Source: Candidatus Uhrbacteria bacterium
GTDB lineage: Bacteria; Patescibacteriota; Patescibacteriia; 2-12-FULL-60-25
Assembly (NCBI GenBank): GCA_003576745.1
Contig: QEVR01000002.1
Span: 361,884-425,883, forward strand
DNA: 64,000 nucleotides
Direction of reading: 5' to 3'
Of this stretch, positions 57,251 to 64,000 are shown one piece after another. Both the position numbers and the translations under genes were made by a program. Positions within the stretch are counted from its first letter, which is position 1, and each line of letters opens with the position of its first letter. Below the pieces are notes generated by a model. That model made no database searches. It was not told the DNA's origin and worked only from the letters and a program-made list of their open reading frames with translations.

Positions 57251-58687
57251 TTACGAATGCGTGATTACGGGCGTGCCCACATCGGCCCAGTTGTAAATCC
57301 ATTCCGCATCGGCTTTTCCCGCATTAATGCAGCCATGACTCATGCGATACCCGAAATTATTGTGCCAATAGGCGTAGTGGATGTAGAACGGACCGAAAAT
57401 ACGCAAGTTATATTTGACGTTCGGAAGGAAATAATTATCGGGATTCCCCGGACCATATATCCACTTGTAATCTTTCACGAAGATTTTTTCCAGCACCGTT
57501 GTTTCGAGTTCGGGCGTGGGATATTTTTTGAGCCCTGACGAAATCAAAAACGTCCGCGCGATGCGTCCGCGCTCATACGCATAGAGCCTCTGCTCGGTTA
57601 AATTCACCTCGATGAATTTTTCCTCCATGCGCGGCGATACCACCACCGGTGCCACCGCAACCGTAGCGAGCTCTTTGCCGCCTCCTGCCCGCGTAATTTG
57701 CGCCATGGACAGCCCGCCGCGATACGTGGGATCGTGCAGAAGATATGCGCCGAACGGCGTACCGAACATGTCAACGATGCGAACCTCCGGCGGCGTACCG
57801 CCATTGCCCGCAATCGCCAATTCATCGACCCCATCCCCGTCAAAGTCATATGCGGCGAGCGTTACGCCGGCGCGCCAGCTATCGGGAAATGGCTGGAATT
57901 CCTTTTGGAGTTCCGCCCCGCCGTCCACGGGAAGAAAACGCCGGACAAAAGGTTTCTGCCAGCTTTCAATGCCAACAACGATCTGCGGGCCTGACGGCGT
58001 ACGCATGATGGCAAGCGTTATGCCGTCGCGCATGTTCTCGTCGAAAGCAAAAAAATCCATGCCGAGATTCTGCATGTCCTCATTAAAGATGCGCACATGC
58101 GGTCCTCCGCCCGGTCCCGGCGCCGTCACGATTTCCGCCTTGCCGTCGCCGTTAAGGTCATAAACGGCCACATGCGCGCCGCCTTGAAATTCTTTCTGAT
58201 AGGCATGCGCGCCGCCTTTGAGAACCTGAATGCCTTCGGCATTAAAAATATTGATCTGCGGCGCAATGCCCGGTCCCGGCGCCGTCACGATTTCCGTCTT
58301 GCCGTCGCCGTCCATATCCCCGGCGGCAACGCGCACGCCGCCCTTGAACCATTCCGGATACGCACGAAAGCTTTTGAGAAGTTCGCCTCCCGAAGAATAG
58401 ATGCGCACTTCCGGGCTTCGATTCGGACCTGCCCCCACAATGAGCTCCTCCACGCCGTCACCGTCCATATCGCCGGCCGCGAGAAAAGCGCCCTGCACGT
58501 GCGCAGCCTCGAACGTGGAAAACCGCTGGCGTTCCGTAAAGGCCGATCGCCATAAACTCACCTCGGCCGTACGCGCATGCTCCGGACGCACGGGCACAGG
58601 CCGTATGGCCGCGGCTCGGACAGGCGGCATTCCGGATACAAACAACGCAAGCAGGAGAAGAGGGCCGATGATAGCGGTTCGCTTCAT
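57251..58687 (-). CDS. secreted FG-GAP/VCBS-repeat L,D-transpeptidase
   Basis: 478 aa from ATG 58687, where a signal peptide begins (IIGPLLLLALFVSGMPPVRA). Residues ~45-330 hold four FG-GAP/VCBS calcium-type repeats (AAGDMDGDGVEELIVGAGP, GDMDGDGKTEIVTAPGP, YDLNGDGKAEIVTAPGP, YDFDGDGVDELAIAG), likely a beta-propeller. The C-terminal YkuD domain (~350-478) ends with HYAYWHNNFGYRMSHGCIN; Cys453 is the catalytic nucleophile in the SHGC motif. YkuD enzymes make 3-3 crosslinks in peptidoglycan or attach proteins to it. The propeller may position it in the wall. A 72-aa membrane gene follows. Confidence 0.93.
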   Translation of the reverse strand: MKRTAIIGPLLLLALFVSGMPPVRAAAIRPVPVRPEHARTAEVSLWRSAFTERQRFSTFEAAHVQGAFLAAGDMDGDGVEELIVGAGPNRSPEVRIYSSGGELLKSFRAYPEWFKGGVRVAAGDMDGDGKTEIVTAPGPGIAPQINIFNAEGIQVLKGGAHAYQKEFQGGAHVAVYDLNGDGKAEIVTAPGPGGGPHVRIFNEDMQNLGMDFFAFDENMRDGITLAIMRTPSGPQIVVGIESWQKPFVRRFLPVDGGAELQKEFQPFPDSWRAGVTLAAYDFDGDGVDELAIAGNGGTPPEVRIVDMFGTPFGAYLLHDPTYRGGLSMAQITRAGGGKELATVAVAPVVVSPRMEEKFIEVNLTEQRLYAYERGRIARTFLISSGLKKYPTPELETTVLEKIFVKDYKWIYGPGNPDNYFLPNVKYNLRIFGPFYIHYAYWHNNFGYRMSHGCINAGKADAEWIYNWADVGTPVITHS

Positions 58688-58753
58688 GATAGAGGCCAGT
58701 ATAGCTGGTTTGACAGACTCCGCAACGAAAAAAGAATGATTCCGTATGCTACC

Positions 58754-61351
58754 ATGAGGCCCATGCTGACACGACAAATTCCTCCCCGAGAACTGGCAAC
58801 GCTTCCCGTCCAGGCCGCCCTGAAAAAGCTGGAAACGGACAAAAAAGGACTTCCCGAAGAAGAGCGCGAGAACAGGCGCGTCCGATTCGGCTCCAATGAC
58901 CTTCCGCAAAAAAAAGGGACGCCGATTCTTGTTGTCTTTTTGAAGCAATTCACGAGCCCCTTCGTTTTTTTGCTCATCGGCGTCACCGTGGTTTCCCTGT
59001 ATTTACGCGAATACAGTGACGCCATCGTGATTGCCGCCGTTCTCCTTTTTAATGCGACGGTGGGGACCTTTCAGTCCGCGCGGGCCAGCAAAGCCCTGAA
59101 AGCTCTCTCGCAAGGCATTGTGTACAATGCCCGCTGTCTCGTAGAAGGAACGAGCCGCGCCTGCGACATTCGCGAGATTGTGCCCGGCGACGTCATCCAG
59201 CTCGGCGCCGGAGACCGCATTCCCGCGGACGGGCGCTGGCTTGCGGCGAATAATCTCCGGGTGGACGAATCGAGCCTTACCGGAGAATCCGTATCGCATT
59301 CAAAAACCGCCGAGAGCATTGCCGTAAAGCCCAATGCGATTGCGGCGGATATTCGCAATGCGGGGTATGCGGGGACAAACGTCGTCGCCGGTTCCGGCCT
59401 TTTGCTGGTTACGACTATCGGAGAGCAAACCGAGGTCGGACGAATCGCGGCGAGTCTCACGGAAGCCCGGCCCGAGGCGCCGCTCATTCGGCGCGTCCGG
59501 ACGCTGGCGCATCAGGTGCTCATCGTGGTGACGATCGCCGCCATTCTATTGCTCTTGAGCTCCGTTGCCTCCGGCGGACCTATTCTGCCGAATGTCACGC
59601 TCATCCTCGCCCTCATCGTATCGGTGATTCCCGAAGGCCTGCCCATCGTGCTCACCGTGGTTCTTGCGCGCGGCGTGTGGGACATGAGCCGGAAAAACGC
59701 CATCGTTCGCAATCTCGAATCCGTGGAGGCGCTGGGAGGCGTGGACATTATCTTCACGGACAAAACAGGCACGCTCACGCAAAATGAATTGCATCTGAAA
59801 CAGGCCGTGCTTGCCGACGGAACCACCGTGCATATCGAGGACGGGTCTGTTCCCCGGCCTCATACAAACGGAAATGCCGAACACGCGGCGCGGTTTGCGG
59901 AAATCCTTGCCGCCGTGGCCGATCCGGGCGCCGGCATGGATACCCGCCTCTCAAGCATTGACCCCATCGACCGGGCGCTCCTCGAGCTCCCAAGAATGCT
60001 TTCCATCAAAAGCCCGGTTCAGTATTCGGAACGGCCCTTTGACGGAAAGCGCCGAACGCGGGCCGTAACCACGACCTTGAGTACAAAGGAGGACATTGCC
60101 ATTTTGGCCGGCAGTCCCGAACAAATTCTCGATGCATGCGGAGGCGTGGATACAGAGACGACGCAGGCGATGAATACCATGACGTCCGGGGGCCTCCGGG
60201 TCATCGCCTTTGCGGAAGCCCCGGGCAACAACCTCGAACGCGCCGACGGCGCCTGGATATATGCGGGTATGGTGGGGCTCCGCGACAATCCCCGGCTCGA
60301 AGCGAAGGATGCCCTCGCCTGGTGCCGCAAACACAATATCAACGTGATTATGGTCACAGGCGATCATCCGGAAACCGCCTATGCCATTGCGCATGAACTC
60401 GGCATGACTCGGTCGCGGAGCCAGGTTGTCTTGGGAGAGGAATTGATGCGGCTCGAAGACAAAGAACTCTCTAATGCCCTCGCCTCCCTCAAGGTGATTG
60501 CCCGCGCAACGCCGGAAACCAAAATGCGCCTTATCCACGTTTCGCGCAAAGACGGCTCTGTTATTGCCATGACGGGCGACGGCGTGAACGACGCGCCGGC
60601 CCTCCATGCCGCGGATGTCGGCATTGCCATGGGGAAGAGCGGCACCGACGTGGCCCGCGGAGCCGCAGATCTTGTTCTCGTGGACGATAATTTTGCCACC
60701 ATCGTTTCCGCCATCCAGGAAGGAAGATCCGTGGTGGGAAATATCGAAAAAGTCGTCACCTATCTTTTTGCCACTTCGAGCGCCGAGCTCGTTCTTATTT
60801 CCATGGCGATGTTCTTCTATCTTCCGACGCCGCTTTTGGCGGCGCAAATATTGTGGCTGAATCTGGTGACCGACGGATTTTTGGATATCGCCCTTGCCAT
60901 GGAACCCATGCACGGCGGACACACGCGGCCCCCGCGCGGACGCCTGATCAGCAAAAGAGCATGGACGCGTATTGCCCTCCTGGGAGCGTCCATGGGGATT
61001 ATCGGCATCGGCGTGTATGCATATGCCCTGAATACCAATGGCGACACGCTTCGATATTCCGTAACCCTTCTCGCCATGTCCGTTATGCAGTGGTGGAGCG
61101 CCTGGAGCAATCGCTCGTCAACAACCTCCATCTTCCGGCTCAATCCATTCGGAAATATCCCCCTCATTATCGCAACCGGCATCGTGCTCTTCCTTATGAC
61201 CGTGGCCCTGTACGGCGGACCGCTCTCGTCCCTTCTGCGCATCGGGCCGCTTCCCCTTTCCACATGGCTCTGGATTGTCCCGCTCGCGGCCATTCCCGTT
61301 GTGGTGGACGAATTTTGGAAGCTCGCGCATCGAAGAACGGTAAAGGCATAA
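58754..61351 (+). CDS. cation-transporting P-type ATPase (P2, Ca2+-type)
   Basis: 865 aa from ATG 58754 (ATG 58763 also possible); the frame upstream overlaps the divergent gene. An N-terminal cation ATPase domain (~5-70), TGES (SSLTGESVSH) actuator loop, M4 motif VIPEGLPIVLTVVLARG, phosphorylation site DKTGTLTQNE, KGSPE-like nucleotide region, hinge GDGVNDAPALHAADVGIAMG, and M6 LVTDGFLDIALAMEP are present with about ten helices. The PEGLP motif fits P2 (SERCA/PMCA-like) pumps exporting Ca2+ or a related ion. Divergent from the L,D-transpeptidase gene with a 66-bp gap. Confidence 0.93.
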   Translation: MRPMLTRQIPPRELATLPVQAALKKLETDKKGLPEEERENRRVRFGSNDLPQKKGTPILVVFLKQFTSPFVFLLIGVTVVSLYLREYSDAIVIAAVLLFNATVGTFQSARASKALKALSQGIVYNARCLVEGTSRACDIREIVPGDVIQLGAGDRIPADGRWLAANNLRVDESSLTGESVSHSKTAESIAVKPNAIAADIRNAGYAGTNVVAGSGLLLVTTIGEQTEVGRIAASLTEARPEAPLIRRVRTLAHQVLIVVTIAAILLLLSSVASGGPILPNVTLILALIVSVIPEGLPIVLTVVLARGVWDMSRKNAIVRNLESVEALGGVDIIFTDKTGTLTQNELHLKQAVLADGTTVHIEDGSVPRPHTNGNAEHAARFAEILAAVADPGAGMDTRLSSIDPIDRALLELPRMLSIKSPVQYSERPFDGKRRTRAVTTTLSTKEDIAILAGSPEQILDACGGVDTETTQAMNTMTSGGLRVIAFAEAPGNNLERADGAWIYAGMVGLRDNPRLEAKDALAWCRKHNINVIMVTGDHPETAYAIAHELGMTRSRSQVVLGEELMRLEDKELSNALASLKVIARATPETKMRLIHVSRKDGSVIAMTGDGVNDAPALHAADVGIAMGKSGTDVARGAADLVLVDDNFATIVSAIQEGRSVVGNIEKVVTYLFATSSAELVLISMAMFFYLPTPLLAAQILWLNLVTDGFLDIALAMEPMHGGHTRPPRGRLISKRAWTRIALLGASMGIIGIGVYAYALNTNGDTLRYSVTLLAMSVMQWWSAWSNRSSTTSIFRLNPFGNIPLIIATGIVLFLMTVALYGGPLSSLLRIGPLPLSTWLWIVPLAAIPVVVDEFWKLAHRRTVKA

Positions 61352-61705
61352 CATAAAACGCTCGATCCAATATGAACGGAACGGAGCATTTCGGGAAATT
61401 ATATCTCTTTCATCGTTTCCCGGGTAAGCAATGCCGCGATGAACGCCCCACGAATACATTGCGTCTTCCATATCCCGAGCCATCTATATCACTGCCCATC
61501 GAAGATGTCTCTGGGCTGCATCTTATTCGGGAGCATGACTCCGCTGATTCAGGATACCAAGTGATTCTGTGTTGGATGTTGGGGCATCGCTCTGGCCACG
61601 GGCCTTGCCGATGGTCATTCTGGACTGCCGCTCGCATCAGACGTTGATCGTTCATGGCCATAGCGACGAACTGTCATCTCAATCCTTTCTGATTATACGA
61701 TTCAA
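61352..61705. other. intergenic stretch without a supported gene
   Basis: Short open frames on both strands (61372-61647 plus, 61410-61661 minus) overlap each other, lack ribosome sites and have no family features. The composition is less G/C-rich than the neighbours and does not contain the dispersed repeat words. I see nothing firm here. Confidence 0.5.
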
Positions 61706-61706
61706 A

Positions 61707-61740
61707 AACCCCCGTCACGATCGACATCGCGACGGGGGTT
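61707..61740 (-). terminator. terminator of the 201-aa gene
   Basis: AACCCCCGTC / GACGGGGGTT stem with partial inner pairing; on the minus strand it is followed by TTTTTGAAT. Confidence 0.82.
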
Positions 61741-61809
61741 AGAGAAAGACCAAGGGACAAAGGATCCGAGCACTATTTCAAGTGCCGAGGTTCCAAGCGT
61801 CCAAGGTCA

Positions 61810-62415
61810 TCACTTGCGGAGAGCAACGAAACGGTAGTGCTCGAGCCACATGCTGTCGGGATCGTCATAGCTCAGGCTCAGGTGGCGCTTGCCGCGGGCG
61901 TACCAGAGTTCCGGCACGCTGAGGTCGCCGTTCGGAAGACGCCACGAGGAGCCGAGAGCCACGACGGGGAACTCACGCTGGAGATCCGGATGAGCGGCTC
62001 CGAGGAAGAGCAATTCCACGATCGAGGCGGGTTTGAGCCCCCTGCGATCGAGCTCGGCCTTCACCTGGTCCGTCGTGAGCCTCTCGTCCAGATGGACGAG
62101 GACGACTTCGACCTCGCGCTTGCCATCGCTCTTCTTGAGCGGGAAATACGTCTCCGTGATATTTTCGTTCACGTAGCCGTACTTGCCTGCTGCGATCATG
62201 TCGGCGAGGGTCTGCGACCGATCGATGGTGATACGGTAGACCGTCTCGGAGCCCTTTTGTGCGGGCTCGCGGACCTCGACCCTGCCTTCGATGAGGGCCT
62301 GCAGATGGTCCATGATGTTTCTATAATCCAACGTTCCTTCGGCGACGCGGCGGATCAGTTCGTCCGTGCGCCTCCGAAGTTTTCCGTACTGCTCGTCATC
62401 GACACATCGCGTCAT
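61810..62415 (-). CDS. hypothetical protein, 201 aa
   Basis: I do not recognise a named family. The sequence has a helical N-terminus (YGKLRRRTDELIRRVAEGTL, NIMDHLQALIEG) and a mixed domain with KYGYVNENITETYFPL, EVEVVLVHLDERLTT, VELLFLGAAHPDLQREFPVV and LSYDDPDSMWLEHYRFVAL. No signal peptide, membrane segment or catalytic signature. It is cytoplasmic and monocistronic, with a strong promoter and terminator, so it is probably well expressed. Confidence 0.75.
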   Translation of the reverse strand: MTRCVDDEQYGKLRRRTDELIRRVAEGTLDYRNIMDHLQALIEGRVEVREPAQKGSETVYRITIDRSQTLADMIAAGKYGYVNENITETYFPLKKSDGKREVEVVLVHLDERLTTDQVKAELDRRGLKPASIVELLFLGAAHPDLQREFPVVALGSSWRLPNGDLSVPELWYARGKRHLSLSYDDPDSMWLEHYRFVALRK

Positions 62416-62487
62416 GACAAGCCTCCTTTGTAATAGGACATGCCCGTGTTCCGCACAGGCGCGGGGCGTTCACGCGAACGACGTCAA

Positions 62488-62516
62488 AATATAGCGTATG
62501 TTTGCGGTTTTGTCAA
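62488..62516 (-). promoter_or_regulatory. promoter of the 201-aa gene
   Basis: Minus strand TTGACA, 17-nt spacer, TATATT; overlaps the last codons of trmD and gives a ~65-nt leader. Confidence 0.82.
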
Positions 62517-63205
62517 TGCATCCGATGCGCCTTTTTCCAGGCCTCGATGTCCTTATGATGGCCGGACAAAAGAATCTTCGGCACCTTTATGCCGAGCCAT
62601 GTTTCAGGACGGGTATATTGCGGGTACTCTCCTTCGCCGTCCGACCAGGATTCCTCGGCGAGCGATGCTTCTTTTCCGAGCACTCCCGGGACATGCCGCG
62701 CGATGGCGTCGGTCATGACAAGCGCGGGAAGCTCGCCGCCGGTAAGCACATATGGCCCGATGGAAAACACCTCATCCGCGAGCCGGTCCAGAATGCGCTG
62801 ATCCATGCCTTCGTACCGGCCGCAAAGGAACACAATGCGGGTATAACGCGTGGCCAGGCGCGCGGCATCGGCATGCGTAAACGGCTTGCCGTTCGCGGCC
62901 GTGGCGATAACGCGCGCGCGCGCGGCGCCGGTTCGTCGGCGGCCGGTTTTGATATTCCGAAGTTTGAGCCATGCGAGCGCCTCCAAAAACGGCTGCGGTT
63001 TCATGAGCATGCCGGGTCCGCCGCCGAAAGGTTTGTCGTCCACGGTTTTATGCCTGTCATGCGTCCAGCGGCGCAGATTGTGCGCATGAAAAGAGAGGAG
63101 GCGCTTCCGCGCCGCCCGTCCCAACATCGATGCCTGAACATACGGATGAATGACTTCCGGAAAAATCGTCAGGTAATCGAAACGTAATGTCTTTCGTTTA
63201 GCCAT
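62513..63205 (-). CDS. trmD: tRNA (guanine-N1)-methyltransferase
   Basis: 230 aa from ATG 63205. SPOUT-family signatures are complete: RFDYLTIFPEVIHPYV, VDDKPFGGGPGMLMKPQPF, VFLCGRYEGMDQRILD and the SAM-knot SIGPYVLTGGELPALVMTDAIARHVPGVLG (in part), then EYPQYTRPETW. It methylates G37 of tRNAs reading CNN to keep the reading frame. It follows khpA on the same strand after a 53-bp gap with a terminator-like palindrome. The usual rimM between khpA and trmD is absent. Confidence 0.97.
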   Translation of the reverse strand: MAKRKTLRFDYLTIFPEVIHPYVQASMLGRAARKRLLSFHAHNLRRWTHDRHKTVDDKPFGGGPGMLMKPQPFLEALAWLKLRNIKTGRRRTGAARARVIATAANGKPFTHADAARLATRYTRIVFLCGRYEGMDQRILDRLADEVFSIGPYVLTGGELPALVMTDAIARHVPGVLGKEASLAEESWSDGEGEYPQYTRPETWLGIKVPKILLSGHHKDIEAWKKAHRMH

Positions 63206-63210
63206 ACATA

Positions 63211-63244
63211 GCAAAAACCATGGGGATCATCCCATGGTTTTTGC
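63211..63244 (-). terminator. palindromic hairpin between khpA and trmD
   Basis: 14-bp perfect stem GCAAAAACCATGGG with a GATCAT loop and T-run; a terminator or attenuator that would lower trmD relative to khpA. Its end overlaps the trmD start region. Confidence 0.72.
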
Positions 63245-63258
63245 GACTTGTCGATAAT

Positions 63259-63621
63259 TTAGATGCCGAGATCCGCGAGGTCCTGATCGGTGACCATCCC
63301 CGCCTCGCCATGCGTGGCGCTGCCGCCGACGGACTGCGACTTCCGCTCCTGATGTTCGCGCCGAAGTTCATCCGGCTCGAAAATTTTCAGGTTCACGCGC
63401 GCATTTTCTTTGGCGCCGACCGTTTTCAGAAGAATACGGAGAGCACGGGCGGTTTGGCCCTGACGGCCGATAATATATCCCATGTCGTCCTGATTAATAT
63501 GGAGCGTAATGAGCACGCCCCGGTCATCCACGGTCCGTTCGGTCCGGACATCCTCTGGATGATTAACAAGCGCCTTTACGGCATACTCAACGAACTCCTG
63601 ATCCTTATACGCTTCAGCCAT
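63259..63621 (-). CDS. khpA: KH-domain RNA-binding protein KhpA
   Basis: 120 aa from ATG 63621 (MAEAYKDQEFVEYAVKALV). Matches the KhpA family: VNHPEDVRTERTVDDRGVLI, then the KH motif DDMGYIIGRQGQTARALRIL and a NARVNLKI end. KhpA usually is ~80 aa; here a ~40-residue Glu/Arg/Gln-rich tail is added. It binds RNA and works with KhpB in Gram-positives. Its place after rpsP is conserved in bacteria. Between rpsP and khpA lies a terminator, and a self-complementary GTGCGCA element (63694-63709) is in the leader. Confidence 0.92.
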   Translation of the reverse strand: MAEAYKDQEFVEYAVKALVNHPEDVRTERTVDDRGVLITLHINQDDMGYIIGRQGQTARALRILLKTVGAKENARVNLKIFEPDELRREHQERKSQSVGGSATHGEAGMVTDQDLADLGI

Positions 63622-63747
63622 AACGTAGATGTAAATGAGCTTCTGCTCTATTGGGTTAAGGAATGTGTGGCGAAAGCTGTCGGACCGCGCCGTGCGCAAG
63701 TGCGCACAAAGAGGGACATTCTTTCGTCGTGCCAGAGCATAGCAAAA

Positions 63748-63774
63748 ACACCCGCCCTTGGGAAGGGCGGGTGT
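63748..63774 (-). terminator. terminator of the rpsP-like gene
   Basis: ACACCCGCCC / GGGCGGGTGT stem, followed on the minus strand by TTTTTGC. Confidence 0.87.
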
Positions 63775-63786
63775 GGCATATTCGCG

Positions 63787-64000
63787 TTATTCGGCAGGTT
63801 TCTCTTCTGCAGACGGCGGGGCAGTTTCCGGCAGGACAGCGGCTTCCGGTTGCGGTTCCGGTCGGGAATCTAATGCTTCCGTGGCGGCTTCGGCTTGAGC
63901 TTTCGCCCGCTCTTCCGCCATGCGCGCTTCTTCTTTTGCTTTTGCATCCTCGACCGCTTTTTTCTCCTCTTCACGTTTGAGGTTCAGCTTTTCCTTGCGC
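63787..64000 (-). CDS. rpsP: C-terminus of probable ribosomal protein S16 (cut by window edge)
   Basis: The last ~70 codons of a minus-strand gene ending at TAA 63787. Visible sequence is RKEKLNLKREEEKKAVEDAK, then an Ala/Glu-rich helix and a Pro-rich end (SRPEPQPEAAVLPE). Family core is outside the window. The call rests on position (rpsP-khpA-trmD is a conserved order) and on the known Ala/Lys/Glu-rich tails of S16 in CPR. It could be another protein with a coiled-coil tail. Confidence 0.65.
   Translation of the reverse strand, partial: RKEKLNLKREEEKKAVEDAKAKEEARMAEERAKAQAEAATEALDSRPEPQPEAAVLPETAPPSAEEKPAE

Noticed and set aside
61372-61661. Overlapping small frames on both strands after the P-type ATPase
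   Set aside because: No ribosome site, no homology I recognise, and the two frames exclude each other.

Overview
The window reads as a chromosome segment of a Candidate Phyla Radiation (Patescibacteria) bacterium, most likely a Parcubacteria/ABY1-type lineage with moderately high GC. The lineage is inferred from a DUF4012 protein, DUF5667-like and VirB2-like surface proteins, archaeal-type RNase HII and CMP kinase, ribosomal proteins with long disordered tails, and many lineage-specific secreted proteins; no 16S rRNA gene is present to prove it. TGA is used as a normal stop codon. I see no insertion sequence, prophage, CRISPR array or intact restriction system.

Layout. 1-12.8 kb is mostly minus strand: DUF4012 protein and a GT4 glycosyltransferase, four tRNAs plus a degenerate tRNA-like element (4.1-5.8 kb), MgtC, two lipoproteins, a flavin oxidoreductase overlapping a metallopeptidase, a K+-independent proton pyrophosphatase, a frameshifted remnant that may derive from a restriction-methylase gene, and an SDR enzyme. 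13.4-18.3 kb is plus strand: rnhB, a hypothetical gene, a pseudouridine synthase, archaeal-type cmk, rplS and a small membrane protein, with tRNA-Ile(UAU) on the other strand. 18.3-25.3 kb is minus strand: a secreted protein with a module shared with the 5.8-kb lipoprotein, uvrA, and a 28-cysteine VirB2-like protein behind a DsbA-like oxidase. 25.4-32.1 kb is plus strand: secG, a solute-binding protein, tRNA-Leu, an FMN reductase, RNase J and trpS. 32.1-36.2 kb is a minus-strand FecR/CHASE2-cyclase operon. 36.3-44 kb is plus strand: RNase P RNA, three polysaccharide enzymes and a large surface protein with five cysteine-paired repeats. 44-52 kb holds a coiled-coil protein, rpsA, ftsH, a membrane protein and a PilB-type ATPase. 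52-64 kb holds tsaE/tsaD/rhodanese, tRNA-Glu, a GT2, DUF4230, an FG-GAP/L,D-transpeptidase, a P-type ATPase, and trmD-khpA-rpsP cut by the right edge.

Themes. Translation and RNA metabolism (tRNAs, rnpB, rnj, rnhB, rpsA, rplS, rpsP, khpA, trmD, tsaD/E, trpS, rluA-like) sits among envelope functions (secG, oxidative folding, L,D-transpeptidase, lipoproteins, glycosyltransferases, PilB). Promoters are clear sigma70 type (TTGACN, 16-17 nt, TAnnnT) and most units end in simple hairpins.

The most unusual feature is a family of composite, low-complexity repeats that fills at least a dozen intergenic spaces. They are built from a small vocabulary of words (for example GGGCAAAGGGAACGGG, TTACGGGGTTCGGGGAG, CTACGCAACTACGTCC, CACTCCCCACTTCC) around a G/C hairpin core. 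Two copies form perfect 80-bp inverted repeats that flank about 1 kb, which could make that segment invertible.
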